The notes: generated from the sequence alone by a model not told the origin. A DNA stretch of 64,000 nucleotides from Prosapia bicincta (GCA_036971475.1 JBAIZL010000376.1:7749501-7813500), one strand, 5' to 3'; shown: positions 22,636-36,612, numbered from the stretch's first letter. Program-made: numbers and translations.

Positions 22636-23640
22636 ATTTTATTTACTGTATATACAAATCATAGCGCCATGATTAGCCAAGCCTAGAACCCTTTCTTGAA
22701 GGGTGACTAAACGACGAATGCATGATACTTAGTAAGAGCAAAGACAAGAAAGCCTACCTTGTCCTAGACTCGATCGGTCAAGGTAAAAAAGAGGTATTAG
22801 ACAAGCTACTGCTAGTTACAGCTAAGCGACATAGAGTTCGGGTAGAAGTAAGTTGGAGGGTAGGAATAGTGTTCTGCGTGCAAACGTTCGTCTTAACTGA
22901 ATAACTGAGTGAATAAAAGAGTAATAAGTATTGCCGTAAATAGCTCTGTAAATCAGTAATCATGAACCATCTCCTATTGATTTAACCCGTTATAGACTAC
23001 TGTCACTTGATGCTAGAAATTGGAAGGAAAGGCGAGAGAAAACAAATCAACGAGCATCGGTGTACCTAGAAAAAATTATGAGAATAAAAAGTTATCAAAT
23101 AACGTTAGCTACTGTTTACTGGGATTTACGAAAAAAGAAGAAGCAGACATTTTACAAATATAGACTAATTTGACAAATTTATAGCTCATAATTATTTGGT
23201 TCTGTATATGACTTTCACTTCCCTGAAAAGATTGCGCAACATGATAATATTGTGGCAAGCGTTAAACAAAAATAAGGTTTTAAGGTTTAAAAACCAAGAG
23301 TTGATTAAGTTTTTTTTAAAAAAATGTGTTAAGCAAGAACAAAAAATTAAAAGACAAATTTAAATCGAAACCCCTATGATTAAAAAACTGTAAACAGATT
23401 ATGAGGCCATGTTAGAATTACTTCAAACTTACAGATGAATATAACAACGACATTATATTTGAACAGGTCAGTAGATTTTTTCATCGACCATTCTAGTGTT
23501 CCCCGATAGTTTCACAGTTTAGACAGGAAGACTTAAACATATCTAAAACCAAGGATATACCTTGTAAATACCAGCCCTTGAAGGCAAAGATACTGTACAC
23601 AAAACGTGGAGTGCAAATACCACTGACCAAGGGGGGCTAG
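22636..23640 (+). repeat. dispersed repeat family A, copy 1
   Basis: Shared blocks with copies at 36990, 48335 and 59590 include 'tagccaagcctagaaccc', 'gtaagagcaaagacaagaa', 'gactcgatcggtcaag', 'ttagacaagctactgctag', 'ttacagctaagcgacata' and 'taaatagctctgta'. The distal end shares 'accttgtaaataccag' and 'gatactgtacacaaaa' with copy 5. The element encodes no long frame. Divergence among copies is high, so these are old insertions. Confidence 0.8.
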
Positions 23641-26330
23641 TGTGACCGATATTTAAATCTACAAATAATTCAAACTATGTAAAGTCCGTAGTTAGGCTAA
23701 ACATGGCCGGTCACAATCCCTTTATAACTCGTATGTTCTTCCTATTTAAGATACCGGTCAATTACGCATCATTTTTAGAAGCAACTGGCAATGCACTCTG
23801 TTCCATAGTTTTGAAAACTAAATTGCTTAGCAACATTTTAACAATGGGAAAAGTATTGTTACCTACATGTAATAAAGTAAATATGTAAATAAAACATATC
23901 CGAGATTCTAAGAATAAAATAAATTATAATTATATATTAAATACTTTACATAAATAATAATTATTTTTTGGTATGTAAGTTACTGTAAGAATAATATAAT
24001 GTTTATGAACAAATCAATTCCTGTCACAGGAAACGTTGTGACATCATAAAATCTGATAAACTGTTGTAAATTTGGTTGAATATGTAAAATAATTTATTTG
24101 GTATCCTTTATTCTCAAAATACATTTATTACTATATTTGCCATTCATTCCGTTAGGAATGTGCCGTGCGACACATTTATTAGCACGATACACTGTGATCT
24201 ACAAATTCAAATTACACTAAAGTGTTTGCTAAACACAACTAAACCTATGCTAATACCATCTAAGATAAACATTTTAATTTGTATGTGTAATACAGCTATT
24301 TATAAAAAGTTACTAACAGGTAAAATATTTTGAAAAAATTTGTTGTGTCGTAAGACTGTGAGGATTGCGTATAGATTCCCATAGAGAAAAAAAAAATTAT
24401 GATCAATTTTACAGTTACAAACATCAGGTTGGCAACACTTTTTTTTTATTACTGAACACGTCACCTAAGGACTATTCTTTGCTATGACCGTTGGTCTTTC
24501 TATTAGAAACAATTTAACAAGATGTTTACGGACTGTCAGTCAACTTAAAATATGGTGAAGGTCAAACATTTTAAAATGATTTTTAATAACATTTAACATA
24601 ACAATTTGTTTTGTAATGATAAGTTGTGAATATCAGTTTTTGTGTTAACCACTAACGCTAGATATTTCCATAAATTATTTTAATCTAATTATTAATTAAT
24701 TATTTTAATTATTTTATTTATGCTAATTTTGCGTTTGATTCCCAAATTAATATTGTAAAACAGACTTTAATTTGTGAAATGCATCTTTGAGTTAGTTCAA
24801 GCAAGACATTGTAGTAATTTTTGCAGACGTTTATTCATTAAAATAATAAATTTGTTAATTTATATATTCATATAATTTGTTTTAAAATATATGCTCTTCT
24901 TTCTATATTGCTTTAAAATAAAATTTTCTTACTTATATTAAACCATATGTTTTCCCTAGATGCACAGGGTAATAAGTAACAATAGAAAAGTGTTTCAGCA
25001 GAAACATAAAGTTATTACAATGCAAAGAATATAAAAATTATAGTATTACAGTATAAAGGTATGCATAATATTTCCTCGTATTCTGCAGACTTTCATGACA
25101 GATATCTTTAAATAAGGATGTATAAAATTTACATGTAATATAATCATCATGTAATACCATAAGCACCATAATTTTCTACTTTAGACGACGATGATATTCA
25201 AATCCAAATAATGACTAGAGGGCGTTAATATATGTCAGCTTAACTATACAAACTATAGTACGCGTCTAAACAGTACTTTTGTGGTCTCTAGGCCCATCAC
25301 GCCCCTTACGAAAGTGGTCAGCTCAGACATCCGTCAAAAAATACAGCGGACGTATTATCAATACAAATAATAAAATTCGTTATGGATCACTAGAAGAAGT
25401 AATTTCAGGTTTTGTGTATTACCGATATCCTTGCCATTAATTTCAGTCATCAGTCGCCGACAGTTGGGCGATTATACCAATCCTTAAGTTTCCTGAAGTC
25501 TCTTTATGTAATAATAAAATGTTATCAATGGATATTGAAAATGGAATCTAGCAAAGTAAAGTATAGAATGCATTTCTCTTACAAATTTCAAACAGGCTCT
25601 TACAACAAGAGAGATATGTTAAAGCAATTTAGTTAAACTGAGAGTTTTGAAAATTCACTTATATCTTTTTCTCTGAGATGTAGAAGACATTACGTTGCAT
25701 TTTTTTGAAGATATATTTAACGTAGAATCAACTTGTTGAAAAGAAAACTTCATTAAAACATAATTCTCCTTTAGGAGTAATGCAAAATAGAAAACTGAAG
25801 TTTTTATAGATTAAAAACATTACTGTTTTAAAAAATACTCAAAACAGGTTCAGTTGCCTATTTCATAAACCTAGACAGGGCATTATGTACGTAAATGAGA
25901 AAATCTCACGTTTTTTGAAAGGGAGAAAACATTCAAGGGAAAATATTCATCATTTTATTTTCCTTTAGATGAGTTAAGCCTAAACCTAATAAAAACATTG
26001 ACAGTAGAAAATTTCATTTTTATTCTCCATTATTGTCGAGAAGGAAACGAAAAGGGAATTTTGAATCAGTATATATATAAAAATAAATACTAGTTGAAGA
26101 GTAATTACTCTGAGAAATAAATTTAAGGGGAAGATAAGGGCCAAAGCATCAGTCAATGTCGGCAAGAAACCTCGTCGTGCAAGAATGATAAATTCATTCC
26201 ATACTCGCACGTACAAATCCCTGTGCACAAAGACGTTTTTATTTCAACACAAGATGTTTCTTCCTGTTTCTCTTAGACAAGCAATATGTTATTATTAGTT
26301 GAAAGCTGTCAAAACTCCTTTTCTGAACTA
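23641..26330. other. AT-rich stretch without a recognised gene
   Basis: Frames are all under 81 codons with low-complexity composition. No splice-supported exon or domain was seen. Confidence 0.4.
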
Positions 26331-26336
26331 CGTGGA

Positions 26337-26435
26337 GACAAAACAGATTTCTGTATTGAATTCTTCAAGAATGATTTATTATTTGTAGAAGGTAGATGCG
26401 TTGCTTGTGATAAACATATTAAGTCTAAAGTTTAG
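26337..26435 (+). pseudogene. possible zinc-finger fragment of a transposase-type protein
   Basis: One frame reads 'FCIEFFKNDLLFVEGRCVAC' then 'DKHIKSKV' and stops. The C-x2-C pair after a short hydrophobic run resembles the N-terminal zinc fingers of BED or CGGBP1-like transposon proteins. The fragment is very short, so this is a weak call. Confidence 0.25.
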
Positions 26436-26439
26436 TTAT

Positions 26440-27198
26440 TGTATATTAATAATATTTATTGCAAAATCAATATATTTAGAAAGAAGTATAAAGTAAATAT
26501 CATTCCTTACTTTTAACGATTCAATATGTTCAGTCTTTTGCAATTATAAGTTAATTTATTTTGAATATGTTTTTTTTATAGTTGTATTTGTGTGTGCCTA
26601 TACTTTGTAGAATACATAGTACACAAATATAAAGTACATTTTACTCTTAATGTTATTTTGTAACTCTAACCACAACATCCTAGACATAATTAAATTAATA
26701 ATTTATTTCCTACTGAATTTTATCAATAAACAATATATTATTATTATAACAATATTTAAAATTTGTTGTTGTGGGAGGTTTACATTGATGGTGCTTGTTG
26801 ATCCAATGAAAAGTTTTCCAAACGAAACCTTCACTTTTTTAATGAACAAAGTTCCTGAATGCTAGGGGTTCTTTTGTCATGCTTCGTCATTATTATGAAA
26901 TTCCCAAATGTCACAAACACACTTTATATTACCAGAAAATGTTTCCAACTCTTTTGCCTTCTTACACATACGTTTTGTGAAATAAAGAGTTTTTTATGAG
27001 TTTTATCAGCATCATTACTGTGAAAATGTTTTTTAAGCCACACACACACTAACACACACGCACACACACTGACAAATTTAAATTGATATACTGTACACAT
27101 TACTAGACTATTTTTCTGAATATTCTTTTTGAATAAAGAAAATAGGTTTCCATAACATTACAATTTAGTAAACATCAATATCATGCCACAGCTTTGTA

Positions 27199-27266
<68 letters not shown>

Positions 27267-30200
27267 TAGAAAGTCAATCTTGAGGTAAGATTTGTTGGGG
27301 CATTAGATTTATTCGGTTCATATTTTATATCTAAATCAGAAAATGATAATTATTTAATCGGATATACTCAAAAATATTTGCAGACTTTCAAACCTGGCTC
27401 TAATTTATTTTTAACTGATTTGCTGATTAATTTTAATTTCATATTGAAATAAAAACTAATTTGTTAGGTCCAACAAGTTTCCATTTTGTTTGTACAAAAT
27501 TTAACCCCAAAATGTGTTTTTAAATCATTAGCAATAATGGACAGTTAATAGATTACTATGTTTTCCATTACCATGTTTGTTAATTTTTTATTAAAAATTA
27601 TTTAATGAAGATTATTCGGCATATTTGTGTATTATATGATTTGTAAGTCATAATTTCATTATTGATTTAATCATTAAATATACTCATTTAAAAATTTCTC
27701 CCTTATCCATAAGAAGGATTATTCGAGTACTGTTTCGATATTTTATTAAACCCTTTTTGAAACTTTGTCCATTCTTTCTTTATTATTGATATCTTACAAG
27801 TTTATTTTTCACCGTTAGTCTTTCTATTGTCCCGTATCTACGATGCTGAAAGGTGCGTCGTAAAGAATTTAGCCACAATACTTCCGTTTTAGGTAGCTAT
27901 TTCCTCTGTTAGACCTAATTGTATTACAACTTGAGTAAGTTTAGAAAGACGTAACATGATAGCTGCTGGAACATTAAACATATCAGGATGTGGTGCGTAT
28001 GCTTTACCTAAATATAGGATTTGTTGTGTCCTTTAAAGAATGCTTTAAAATATTGTTCACAATGCTCTATATGTCTAATGTCTTTTTATATATGGGACAA
28101 ATTGTTGTTTCACTACAACAGTTTTTTATTCAAGTAGAGTGAAAGGTAAAACGGACTGTATGTAGTAATAGAGGACATAATAGTATTATAAATAGATTCT
28201 TCCACATTTCAGCAGGATTACCGTATCATGATCGAGATCAGATATTTTAATCCTGGGCTCGTTATACGGAGAACGTTTAAGGAAAATGAGCTCAATTATC
28301 TTATGTGTACGATTCTAATATTATATGTAAAATAATAAAAATTATCTTTCAAAAAGTATAAATCAAGGATTGCGTACACTACAGAATACACCGATAGGCC
28401 AAAATGGTGTCATTATTTTGATTTATTTGTAAATCAATAAAATATTCGGATGGCGTTAGGTACAGTGTAGAGAGCGTCGTTTGAGTAGATCAGCCCATCA
28501 AAATAGATACAAAATCTTGAATCTTACAAAATTCAATGCACAAAATCTAGAAAGAAAAAAGAGAAAAAGTACCTGTTCATGTAACATTAAATGGAAAACA
28601 CATAATTGGTGAATTGGAACAAAAAATGTAACCCCATAGAGATTAAAATCGCAAATTCTTTTTCTGGCTTTTGATAAATTCTATTGAATTTCAAAGGCAA
28701 AGTATTGCTATAGTAGTGTTGCGTATTCTGCACGGCGTACTAAAAAATATATCTTAATGTATGATTCAATTATATTTCCGGGGGTGACTGGAATAAAAGT
28801 CATAGTAAATATCTAGTAGCAGTAAAAACATAAATGATGTCATATAGGGTTTAGAATCGAAAAATAAATGCTAAACATAAAAGTTCACATACCTGAACCT
28901 TCAAATGTCCCATTTACTATGGTCTTCTAGATGGACGAGTTTAGGGCGCACTGCACATTGCTTAACTACAAGACATGAGTTTACATATCAATCAAAATAG
29001 TCACTCTTATAAATATGCTAATAAGTACACAACTTAATTTTCGGTTGTCTAATAATGTCCTCACCATTGGACGAGATAAAAACGGCAGAAAAATGGGTCA
29101 CGCCGAACGTAACGCGAGAGATGCGGTTATATCAGAGTCTTGCACCGAACTGAAAAAAACTACATTACTCAGAGCGTAACGGGAAAGATGTCACACGATC
29201 GATGTCTCGTCTCGAAGTCAAAGAATCTACGTCACGCAACACGCAACGGAAGATAGTGGCGACCAAGACCGAGTCTTGCTTAGAACTGACTTGCCAAATC
29301 TTGCACAGGCAAAGATCGGCCGATAAGAGTACTTACCCTCTCCGAAGCACTTGGCAATATTTTACAAAGTACGTAAAAAGTAGGAAAATATTAATTTTTA
29401 TTACAATAACTTGGCCAATCTCCTCATGATGCCTAGTTTTTAAATGTCTTGATGAATAATATTTTTATTATTCTCCAGGTTTCAAACTTATTTATATTTG
29501 TTGTAGTAAGATTTCAAAATGTCTTCATGTTCATGAATTAAAAAAATAAAATGTCAGATTCTTGAATTTACTCATCACCCAAATTCGATTGTTTTAAAGA
29601 ACTATTGTTTAAACAAATGTAGAAACAAGAAGCCGAGTGAGTATTGCATTATCTAATTCTAACCCATGATAAAAGTTTTAGGTCTCTAGCTCATCGAGAA
29701 ATTAGTTGAAATTCGATTGCAAAATTCCATCCGGATAGACAGACAGACAAACAGGTATGACGGAATCCGACCTCATAAAAACGTAGTAAAAATGTAATAG
29801 TCTTTACTGTGTATCGCTATAATATCTGAAGTATGGTTATAAGTCCATACATTGTGAAAGAGGCCCAGTACGTCCGGGGGTTAGTCGTTAACGGTGGCCC
29901 TGTCACAGATAGGCACAAAATAGAATCGATTCTGTTTATCTGATGAACACTGCAATAATGTGGTTCCCTCCAGGAGTAGAAACGGAAAAAGTAAATGAAT
30001 TTAAAGCAAACTTCCTCAACACTAATAACAAAAGCAATAATAATTAATTTAAATGTTACTGTAATATTTTACATGTCATTGAACTCTTATTTGCTTAGCT
30101 CTTTGTCAACATATACTAGAACTTGTTTAGCCTAAATTAATTAGAAATCTCTTAATGTAACATATGTCTTACTAGTAATAAAACACTGTGGTAATTGTGT

Positions 30201-31040
30201 AAATTAACATGATTCTTTTTTTTAATTCTAAATAATCTATATAAATAAACTGTCTTAGGTTTCTGCAAACGTGAATCCAAAAAATGTTTATATCAAATTT
30301 GAAAAAATTATATTTATTACAAGTTCTGACACAGTCATCTAGTAATATCTTCTTTAAAATTTTCATTTTAAATTAATTAGTAAATGTGTGTATTTTGTAA
30401 AGAACCTCACTATATTACCTTACAGGCATAACAGGATGACGTATTTCTTAACCCTAACCCACCCCCTATTAACTTTAGAGAGTTTGGCAAAAATGTCACT
30501 TTTATTTTTATGTTTGTCAGTACTTAGTGACAAGTGAAAACATACATATTAAAGGGAACACTGAAACATATATACCATCTTATCATTTAAAGTGTCACTG
30601 AGGTAATCCCAGCAGGTCGTGGAATATATAAAAGTCGTTAACTTACCTTGTGAAGTCTCCTGTGTTATTTATAAGCATTTAAACTTTAGTTAAAAACAAT
30701 TACTTTGACAGGTAACTCAATATTTATTCTTTAATTTTTACTCAAGAGTGCGTTTTTATGATGTCTCAATTATCCTTATTTATTTGCATTTACCATTTAT
30801 TATTCTGAATTTACCATTTATTTATTGCCTCTGAATGATTCCCAAATTGAACTTCTATTTCTCATCTCTCATCAATATAATTACAATGGGCCACAGCAAA
30901 GCGTAGCAAGATACACCTAGCCATTCATACAATTTTGAATATTTTCAAAATTAGGCCTAAGGGCTACTATTACAAAGACCATAAATTTTATGTTTGGTTA
31001 TAGTTATTTAATTGTTAACATGGAACAATTTGTCATTATT
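26440..31040. other. AT-rich stretch, mostly without recognisable features
   Basis: It contains the (AT)n tract at 27202-27263 and a repeat-like segment at about 29630-29900 with 'gacagacagacaaacagg', of the kind found in dispersed repeats of many insects. At 29090-29240 two similar blocks around 'cgtaacgcgagagatg' and 'cgtaacgggaaagatg' suggest a local duplication. No gene was found. Confidence 0.4.
27202..27263. repeat. (AT)n microsatellite
   Basis: An uninterrupted AT tract of about 62 bp. Confidence 0.95.
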
Positions 31041-31041
31041 C

Positions 31042-31470
31042 GCTCGAGGGAAAACATTCATCTGTCTTTTCGAACTGAGGTCAGAAGTTTTAATGCTTCT
31101 AACTGAAAAGAATAGTGGCATGAAACACTTGTATTGCGATGAAGAATGGCTGTCAAGACTGGAATAACAATCTGACATTTTTTATAGACACGACACGCTG
31201 AACATAAGTCTTCAGAGAACAAATACAACACCCTTCAAAGCCAATGACAAAACAAAGTCTCTCAACAAAAAGTTGATACTTTTATGTTTGCAAATAAAGG
31301 AGAAGAATGTCTCAGCATTTCCCAAACTGTCATCATTTCTGGAAGAAAATTATATACCTCAAAAGCTTTATATGTTTATTGATACAATTCTGTACTTGAA
31401 AACTCTTAAAGAAAGAATTAATAAATGTTCTAGCTTACCACAGACAGAGTTCTTAAGTTCTCTATATTAG
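31042..31470 (+). pseudogene. hAT-like (SCAND3/ZBED-type) transposase fragment
   Basis: A single frame with one in-frame TAA (about 31162) reads 'GKTFICLFELRSEVLMLL', 'HLYCDEEWLSRLE', then 'DTLNISLQRTN', 'KTKSLNKKLILLCLQIKE' and 'VSAFPKLSSFLEEN'. This series (FELR-EV, DEEWL-L, LN-SLQ, K-L-LW, FP-LS-FL) is the signature of the central part of hAT-derived SCAND3/ZBED5-like proteins. The N-terminal zinc finger and the C-terminal dimerisation domain are not seen. It is an inactive remnant judging by the stop and truncation. Confidence 0.75.
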
Positions 31471-31539
31471 ATATTATCTTTTATACTATGACTTGAAGCA
31501 CGAGATTTTCTAAGGGTTTGACGAAAAGTTAACAGTAGA

Positions 31540-32475
31540 CAAATCAGTAAAATTCGACGTAATGTAAATACATTTATACACAGATTATTAGTTTATTTGC
31601 GACATAACGTTAGCTATAGCTACCGGAGGATCTCTATTAACTATTTCCCGGTTATATGTGGAATTGAATAGTTGTCAAGTAAAAGAAAAGAGAGCCAAGT
31701 TGTAATAAAACATGAAAAATAGGAAGAGAAAACTTTTTCAACTGTAGATACTTTTGACAGCAATGCTTTTTCTTTAATTGTTCATACAATATTTTCACGT
31801 CATTGAAAAATGAATGTTTAACGGGAAAACAGTTGTTTAATGTGCTTAAAGAGAAAATACGATTTAAAGACAAAAAACCAAGATATCCTTAACTTTTCGA
31901 AAAAAATATTGTATTAAGGAAAGGTCAAAATAATAACGGAAGTTCGAATCGAGTGGCCTGAAACTTAGAATTACACTTTGAAAACCAATTTGCATTTTTC
32001 CAAAGTAAAGGTCATGATTATAGGAAGTTTAAAGTCACAAAGGATCATTGCAAGGGTAATATTTTTTTAAAAAGAAGTAAAGTTCACCCAATGAGTCCCT
32101 AATGTATTGCCACCAAGCTAGTTCCAGCGGACTCGAAGAGTTGAATAGACCTAGACCTATGACCACCTGTAATACCAAGTAGTAAGAACCCAGCCTAGCT
32201 ACAGAACTAACCGTGCAGTGCAGCGACCATTTCCCAAGGAGCGATAAACTGACCTATATCTAAGTCTGCAAATTTCGTACCAACGAGGTAAAGTCCCGTA
32301 TTTTCACTAATCACATCAACCCACAATCTCTTTATGCCTTTTCATCAACTTGGTAGTTGACATAAAGGATAAATACGTACCATTTTGAGAAGCTACTCGT
32401 GATTAACTAAGTTCAACTCGTTTTAAATCTAAAGTTCGTTAGCAACAATTTAACAATTAGTTTAGTATTTTTGCA
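31540..32475 (+). repeat. dispersed repeat family A, copy 2 (3' portion)
   Basis: It shares 'attagtttatttgcgacata' with copies 3 and 5. It also shares the block around 32200-32470, including 'gcagcgaccatt', 'tacgtaccattttgagaa', 'gttagcaacaatttaac' and 'attggtttag'-like ends, with 60730-61045. The 5' half present in other copies is absent here, where the hAT fragment stands instead. Confidence 0.7.
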
Positions 32476-32589
32476 TACATTTATTCACAAAACAATATTG
32501 AAAGTAAAACTTAAATCGTGTATATGCATGGTTTTAACAAGTATTAGGCCTACATAACATTCTCCCCCACACACCAGTGCGCGCGCGCA

Positions 32590-32629
32590 CACCCCCCCCC
32601 CACACACACACAAACACACACACACACTC

Positions 32630-32703
<74 letters not shown>

Positions 32704-32765
32704 ACAAACACACACACACACACACTCAAACACTCACACGCACTCAAACACATACACTAACACAC
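32590..32765. repeat. (AC)n microsatellite, imperfect
   Basis: An (AC)n tract of about 175 bp with interruptions, followed by 'ataaatatttactgtatttt'. Similar flanks with 'ttactgtat' follow the AC tract near 63000. Confidence 0.95.
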
Positions 32766-32769
32766 TATA

Positions 32770-35570
32770 AATATTTACTGTATTTTTTAAAATTAGATTT
32801 ATAACTCATTGCTTTGGCAAGCGTAAATAAGAAGCAAATAACTAACGTGATGTGACCTGTAAAGTAAATCTATTCAGAAAGTTAACAACTATACTACCGT
32901 AAGTCGACACAAAATAAAGGTTTGTCACATCAAGGTCCACTCAATCTGGGAATAAAGGTCCAACTCAGACGGGCAATCGAGTATTAGGGAACCTTACTCT
33001 GAAGGGGTAGCTCTGTCACATCTCATTTAAAACCTCTGACACCAGTATCTAGAATCTGTATCTAAACAGCAAACCGTCTTTACTTTCAATGTGCCTTACT
33101 AGTAAGTTATATTGGGTGGGGATTCAAACATGTGATTTTCTCTTCCTCACCGATGTTACTAAACAAAGGGCCTAACAACAAAACTATAACTATGTTCCTA
33201 GATCAACTGTTTCCGGCAGGCTATAGTTTTGCAAATACTCAGAACATTTATTCGTAGGCTGGGGAAACAATTGCATCACAATTCTTACAATAACAACAAG
33301 ATGAACAGAAAGTACTAAGAATGGGACAATCTCTGCATAGTAAATATCCGTCGCAGCCGTAGTCAAATGTATAGTGCTGCTGGACCGCCCGAAATATTCC
33401 ATTACATTTACAGTACATTTGTAAAACGTTCGAAAGAAGAACAATAAAGATAGTGAAATATGAAGGACTAGACAAAACGGCTCTAAGGTGATCGCTAAAA
33501 ACAACTTTGTAAATAGAACAATGATAGATACCGTTTTGGTGGAGAATGTACATCCAGCATGTGAATACACGATTTCACGGATCAAATCTCAAAATCATAT
33601 CTGCCGTCCTGCTGACTCAACACGAATTTGTACGAATTCGAAGGTCTTAATGACCATCATACTTATACGTCAATGAGTAATGTTTGTTTCTACATTGTTT
33701 TTCGGCGTTCTTCAAGAATGTCTGTAACAATATGATATTATTGACTGATCAATTAATAAAGAACAAACATATATATTTATGCGTTCAAAAATATGAATAA
33801 CATGTTCAAAATATAAAATAAAAATCATAGTATTATATTTACACCGATATACTGGTAAACATCCATATTTACTTAATGTATATAACGGTTTAGTTTTTGC
33901 CTATAATTGATGCGAAAGAAATAGTTTGTCGATTACTGTTTCACACACTATGTATTATTTCATCATTACGTATCTCCAATTTTAGTGCTTGATTTAATGC
34001 CATTTAGGAAAGAAAAAGCATGTGGACACATAAAGTACATTTTATCACACACGGGTAAATTCATTGTTTAGTTATATTAATCTATTAATAATATATTTTA
34101 AAGTAATAATAAATTATGAAACATTATCTATACAAGTACAGCACATACAATTAATTTTTATAAGTATAAAGTTTTTCAAATAATACTTTTCCAGCAAAGT
34201 TGTATCATGCTGATTGAGGCAATGTTATTTGTACTCTGGAAGAAAACGTAATGTTACTGAATATAATTTTACTATAAGCAAGCATATTTTAGTTTTAATG
34301 CGTTACTAAAACACCACTCCTAATGAAGGAGTCTATTAAAATGTGACACAAATTACTGCCTTCTATAATCCTGATGGTAACCTTCAAACGGGTGAGATTC
34401 TGTGTCAGCAAACCTTCCATTTGCTTACAATGGAATTTCTACTTATTTTCTTCACTAGTACTTAGATCTATAATATGCATTATTATTTTTCTTTTAAAGG
34501 CAAACTTATGTAGGCCCAACCGTGTTTACTAATGGTTTCGTGCCTCTTTCATGGATAACACAAAGTAATGGCAGAACGTGAAACCAAACGAAAGGTAAAC
34601 CAAATCTACTGTGAATGACAACTTAAAGATTCTCCAAACTTGTGTAATGTTGGATACATGAAATAATGTTTTACCATATTTGAAAATCATAGTTAAAACA
34701 TGTTAAAATTAATTTTGATATAGGCCACACAACGACATATAATTTTTCTCTCATGAAAACGGATTCTTATTTATGTAACAACGTATTCTCTTATTTCCTA
34801 AATACTGTAGCACAATAAAATTCACTTGCCATCCACTACAAGCAGATTCAAGACAAGGTCTCGCATTAGATAAGCTTGGAGCCAGGTTAATCAAACAAAG
34901 TAAATGCATGTTGGCTAAGAGAAAAAAAGCATTTCATTGTAATTTTACTTGCATTCATAAATAATATAATCCTCTGATATAATAAATTGTTAACTCTAAA
35001 AATATAAATCCTAATTATAATATACAAATGGTGTACAAGAGATGTTCACGTAATGTCTTTAAAACCCACCCGAAAATCGTTTTCCGCTCTCCAAATTCTT
35101 TGATTTGTGTAATAGGTTTATCACTGATGATATCTAAGAGGGCGCTTAATGATACCATTTAGCGGATATAATACGTTTCACTTACCCAATAAAACTCATT
35201 TTGTATTTTGAGCTGTAGCATGTTTCATGAAATATAAGACATTTCTGTGTCAGTATTATTTCTACCTATATTTACAACTTCATTATTTAGTTTTTTTACC
35301 TGGAATAAACTGTGGTAAATTAATAATAATAATTACTCAATAAACTATAACCACAATTATTTATTTTAATAAATCTACATTTCGGTTATCAAGTAACTAT
35401 TTCTAGATAGACTAATTGTTATGATCGATCAATAACAAATCTTGATTCATAAGATCTAATGATATTTAGTTATTTAGAGCTTAGCTAGTGAGAACTATTC
35501 ACATAGGTAAAAGTTAAAGTAGTGTACTCAAATCTCACAAAAATTAGTCTTTAATAAGAACACAAAACAA
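32770..35570. other. AT-rich stretch without a supported gene
   Basis: Two overlapping minus-strand frames at about 33190-33585 (131 and 101 codons) have no matching family. Only one begins with ATG. Confidence 0.35.
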
Positions 35571-35574
35571 ACTA

Positions 35575-35602
35575 GTTTCAGCGACGAAGTCGCCATCCTC
35601 AG
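35575..35602 (-). ncRNA. hammerhead-ribozyme-like core in the tail of a Penelope-like element
   Basis: On the minus strand the core reads CTGAGGA, T, then a hairpin GGCGAC-TTC-GTCGC, T, and GAAAC. This is the arrangement CUGANGA / stem II / GAAA of hammerhead ribozymes, with one extra T before stem II. PLEs are known to carry such ribozymes in their terminal repeats. The site lies about 480 bp past the stop codon of the PLE frame on the same strand. Catalytic activity is unproven and the extra T may weaken it. Confidence 0.55.
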
Positions 35603-36078
35603 TGCTGGGCTACTACTAACATATTGTCAAGCTAGTGTTCAAATCAACTGAAACAAACAAGATAAAAATACAGTCAAGCAATAAAACTAATCTATTACAA
35701 CCCCATTTACTCACTAGATATATATATATATATATATTATTTATTTCATTTAAAATTTTACATAATTGCTATTATTAAAAAATTTTTTGGTTCTACTCAA
35801 CCCCCTTATGTCACACTATCATGAATAGACAAATCCAAAATAAAGCCTAAACAGTTAAAAAAACAATCATAATTTATATAAAATACCAGCTAAACATAAT
35901 ACCCTAAAATCTAATTAATACATAATTGAAAACAAAGACAAGACAAATAAACAAAACATCAACACTACTACATAATTAAACAAAGTGACAGTAGCAAAAC
36001 AATAAACGATTACTATAACACGTACATTAATTTTAAAAATAATAACAATAACAATACAATAACAGTTTAATCACATGC
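35603..36078 (-). other. 3' untranslated part of the Penelope-like element
   Basis: AT-rich sequence between the GIY-YIG frame and the ribozyme-like motif, including a short (AT)n run at about 35719-35738. There is no coding frame. Confidence 0.5.
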
Positions 36079-36612
36079 CTATTGGAACAACACAGAATTC
36101 GGAAATAGAAGCGAGGAACCCTGGACTGGGCCCGACTCATTATTAACTGAGACATCTTGAAATTTATTAATAAACCAAGTCTCCCAAGCGTCCAAATTAT
36201 TGTGCCTCGTGACTTTCTTCAACAACCTAGGATGATCAGATATAAAATAATGATGGTTATCAAGGCAATGCTTGGCCATAGCTGAGTATTCCGGCTTGTT
36301 GTTTTTAAAATGAGCAAAGTGCTCCCTACATCTTATCTTAATACTCCTACGGGTTTGACCAATATACACTGCATCGCACATCCCACACCCAATGCTGTAA
36401 ATCCCCGATTTCTCACAGTTATCTATGAAGTCCTTCGGAGATCCAAGCATACCTCCCAAACTCCGTCCTGAAGCCGCCGAGACACGAAGTCTGCCATACT
36501 TCATGAGGCACTTCTTGGCAACACTATATAGCGGAGGATTGTAAGCCAACCTAACCCAGTTGTTTTCAGGTTTGTCCCTAGGTAAGGTTGTTCTAGAACA
36601 TCTGTTTTTCAT
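36079..36612 (-). pseudogene. Penelope-like element, GIY-YIG endonuclease domain (5'-truncated)
   Basis: The 177-codon frame is intact, and open sequence continues about 12 codons upstream to roughly 36648 before it degenerates. Residues 70-130 form the GIY-YIG domain: 'SGIYSIGCGMCDAVYIGQTR' then 'RSIKIRCREH', followed by 'AMAKHCLDNHH'. The preceding linker ('LAYNPPLYSVAKK') matches the segment between RT and endonuclease in PLEs. The cysteine pair between GIY and YIG is the PLE hallmark. No reverse transcriptase is visible upstream, so this is a 5'-truncated copy, as is common for PLEs. The domain itself keeps GIY, YIG, the arginine and the H of the motif. A domesticated endonuclease is possible but there is no sign of splicing or promoter. 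Confidence 0.88.

Noticed and set aside
33190..33585. Overlapping minus-strand frames of 131 and 101 codons, one with hydrophobic stretches, one Cys-rich
   Set aside because: Considered as a receptor-type membrane protein exon, but no family motif, no clear splice signals, and the two frames compete. The longer one starts with TTG.
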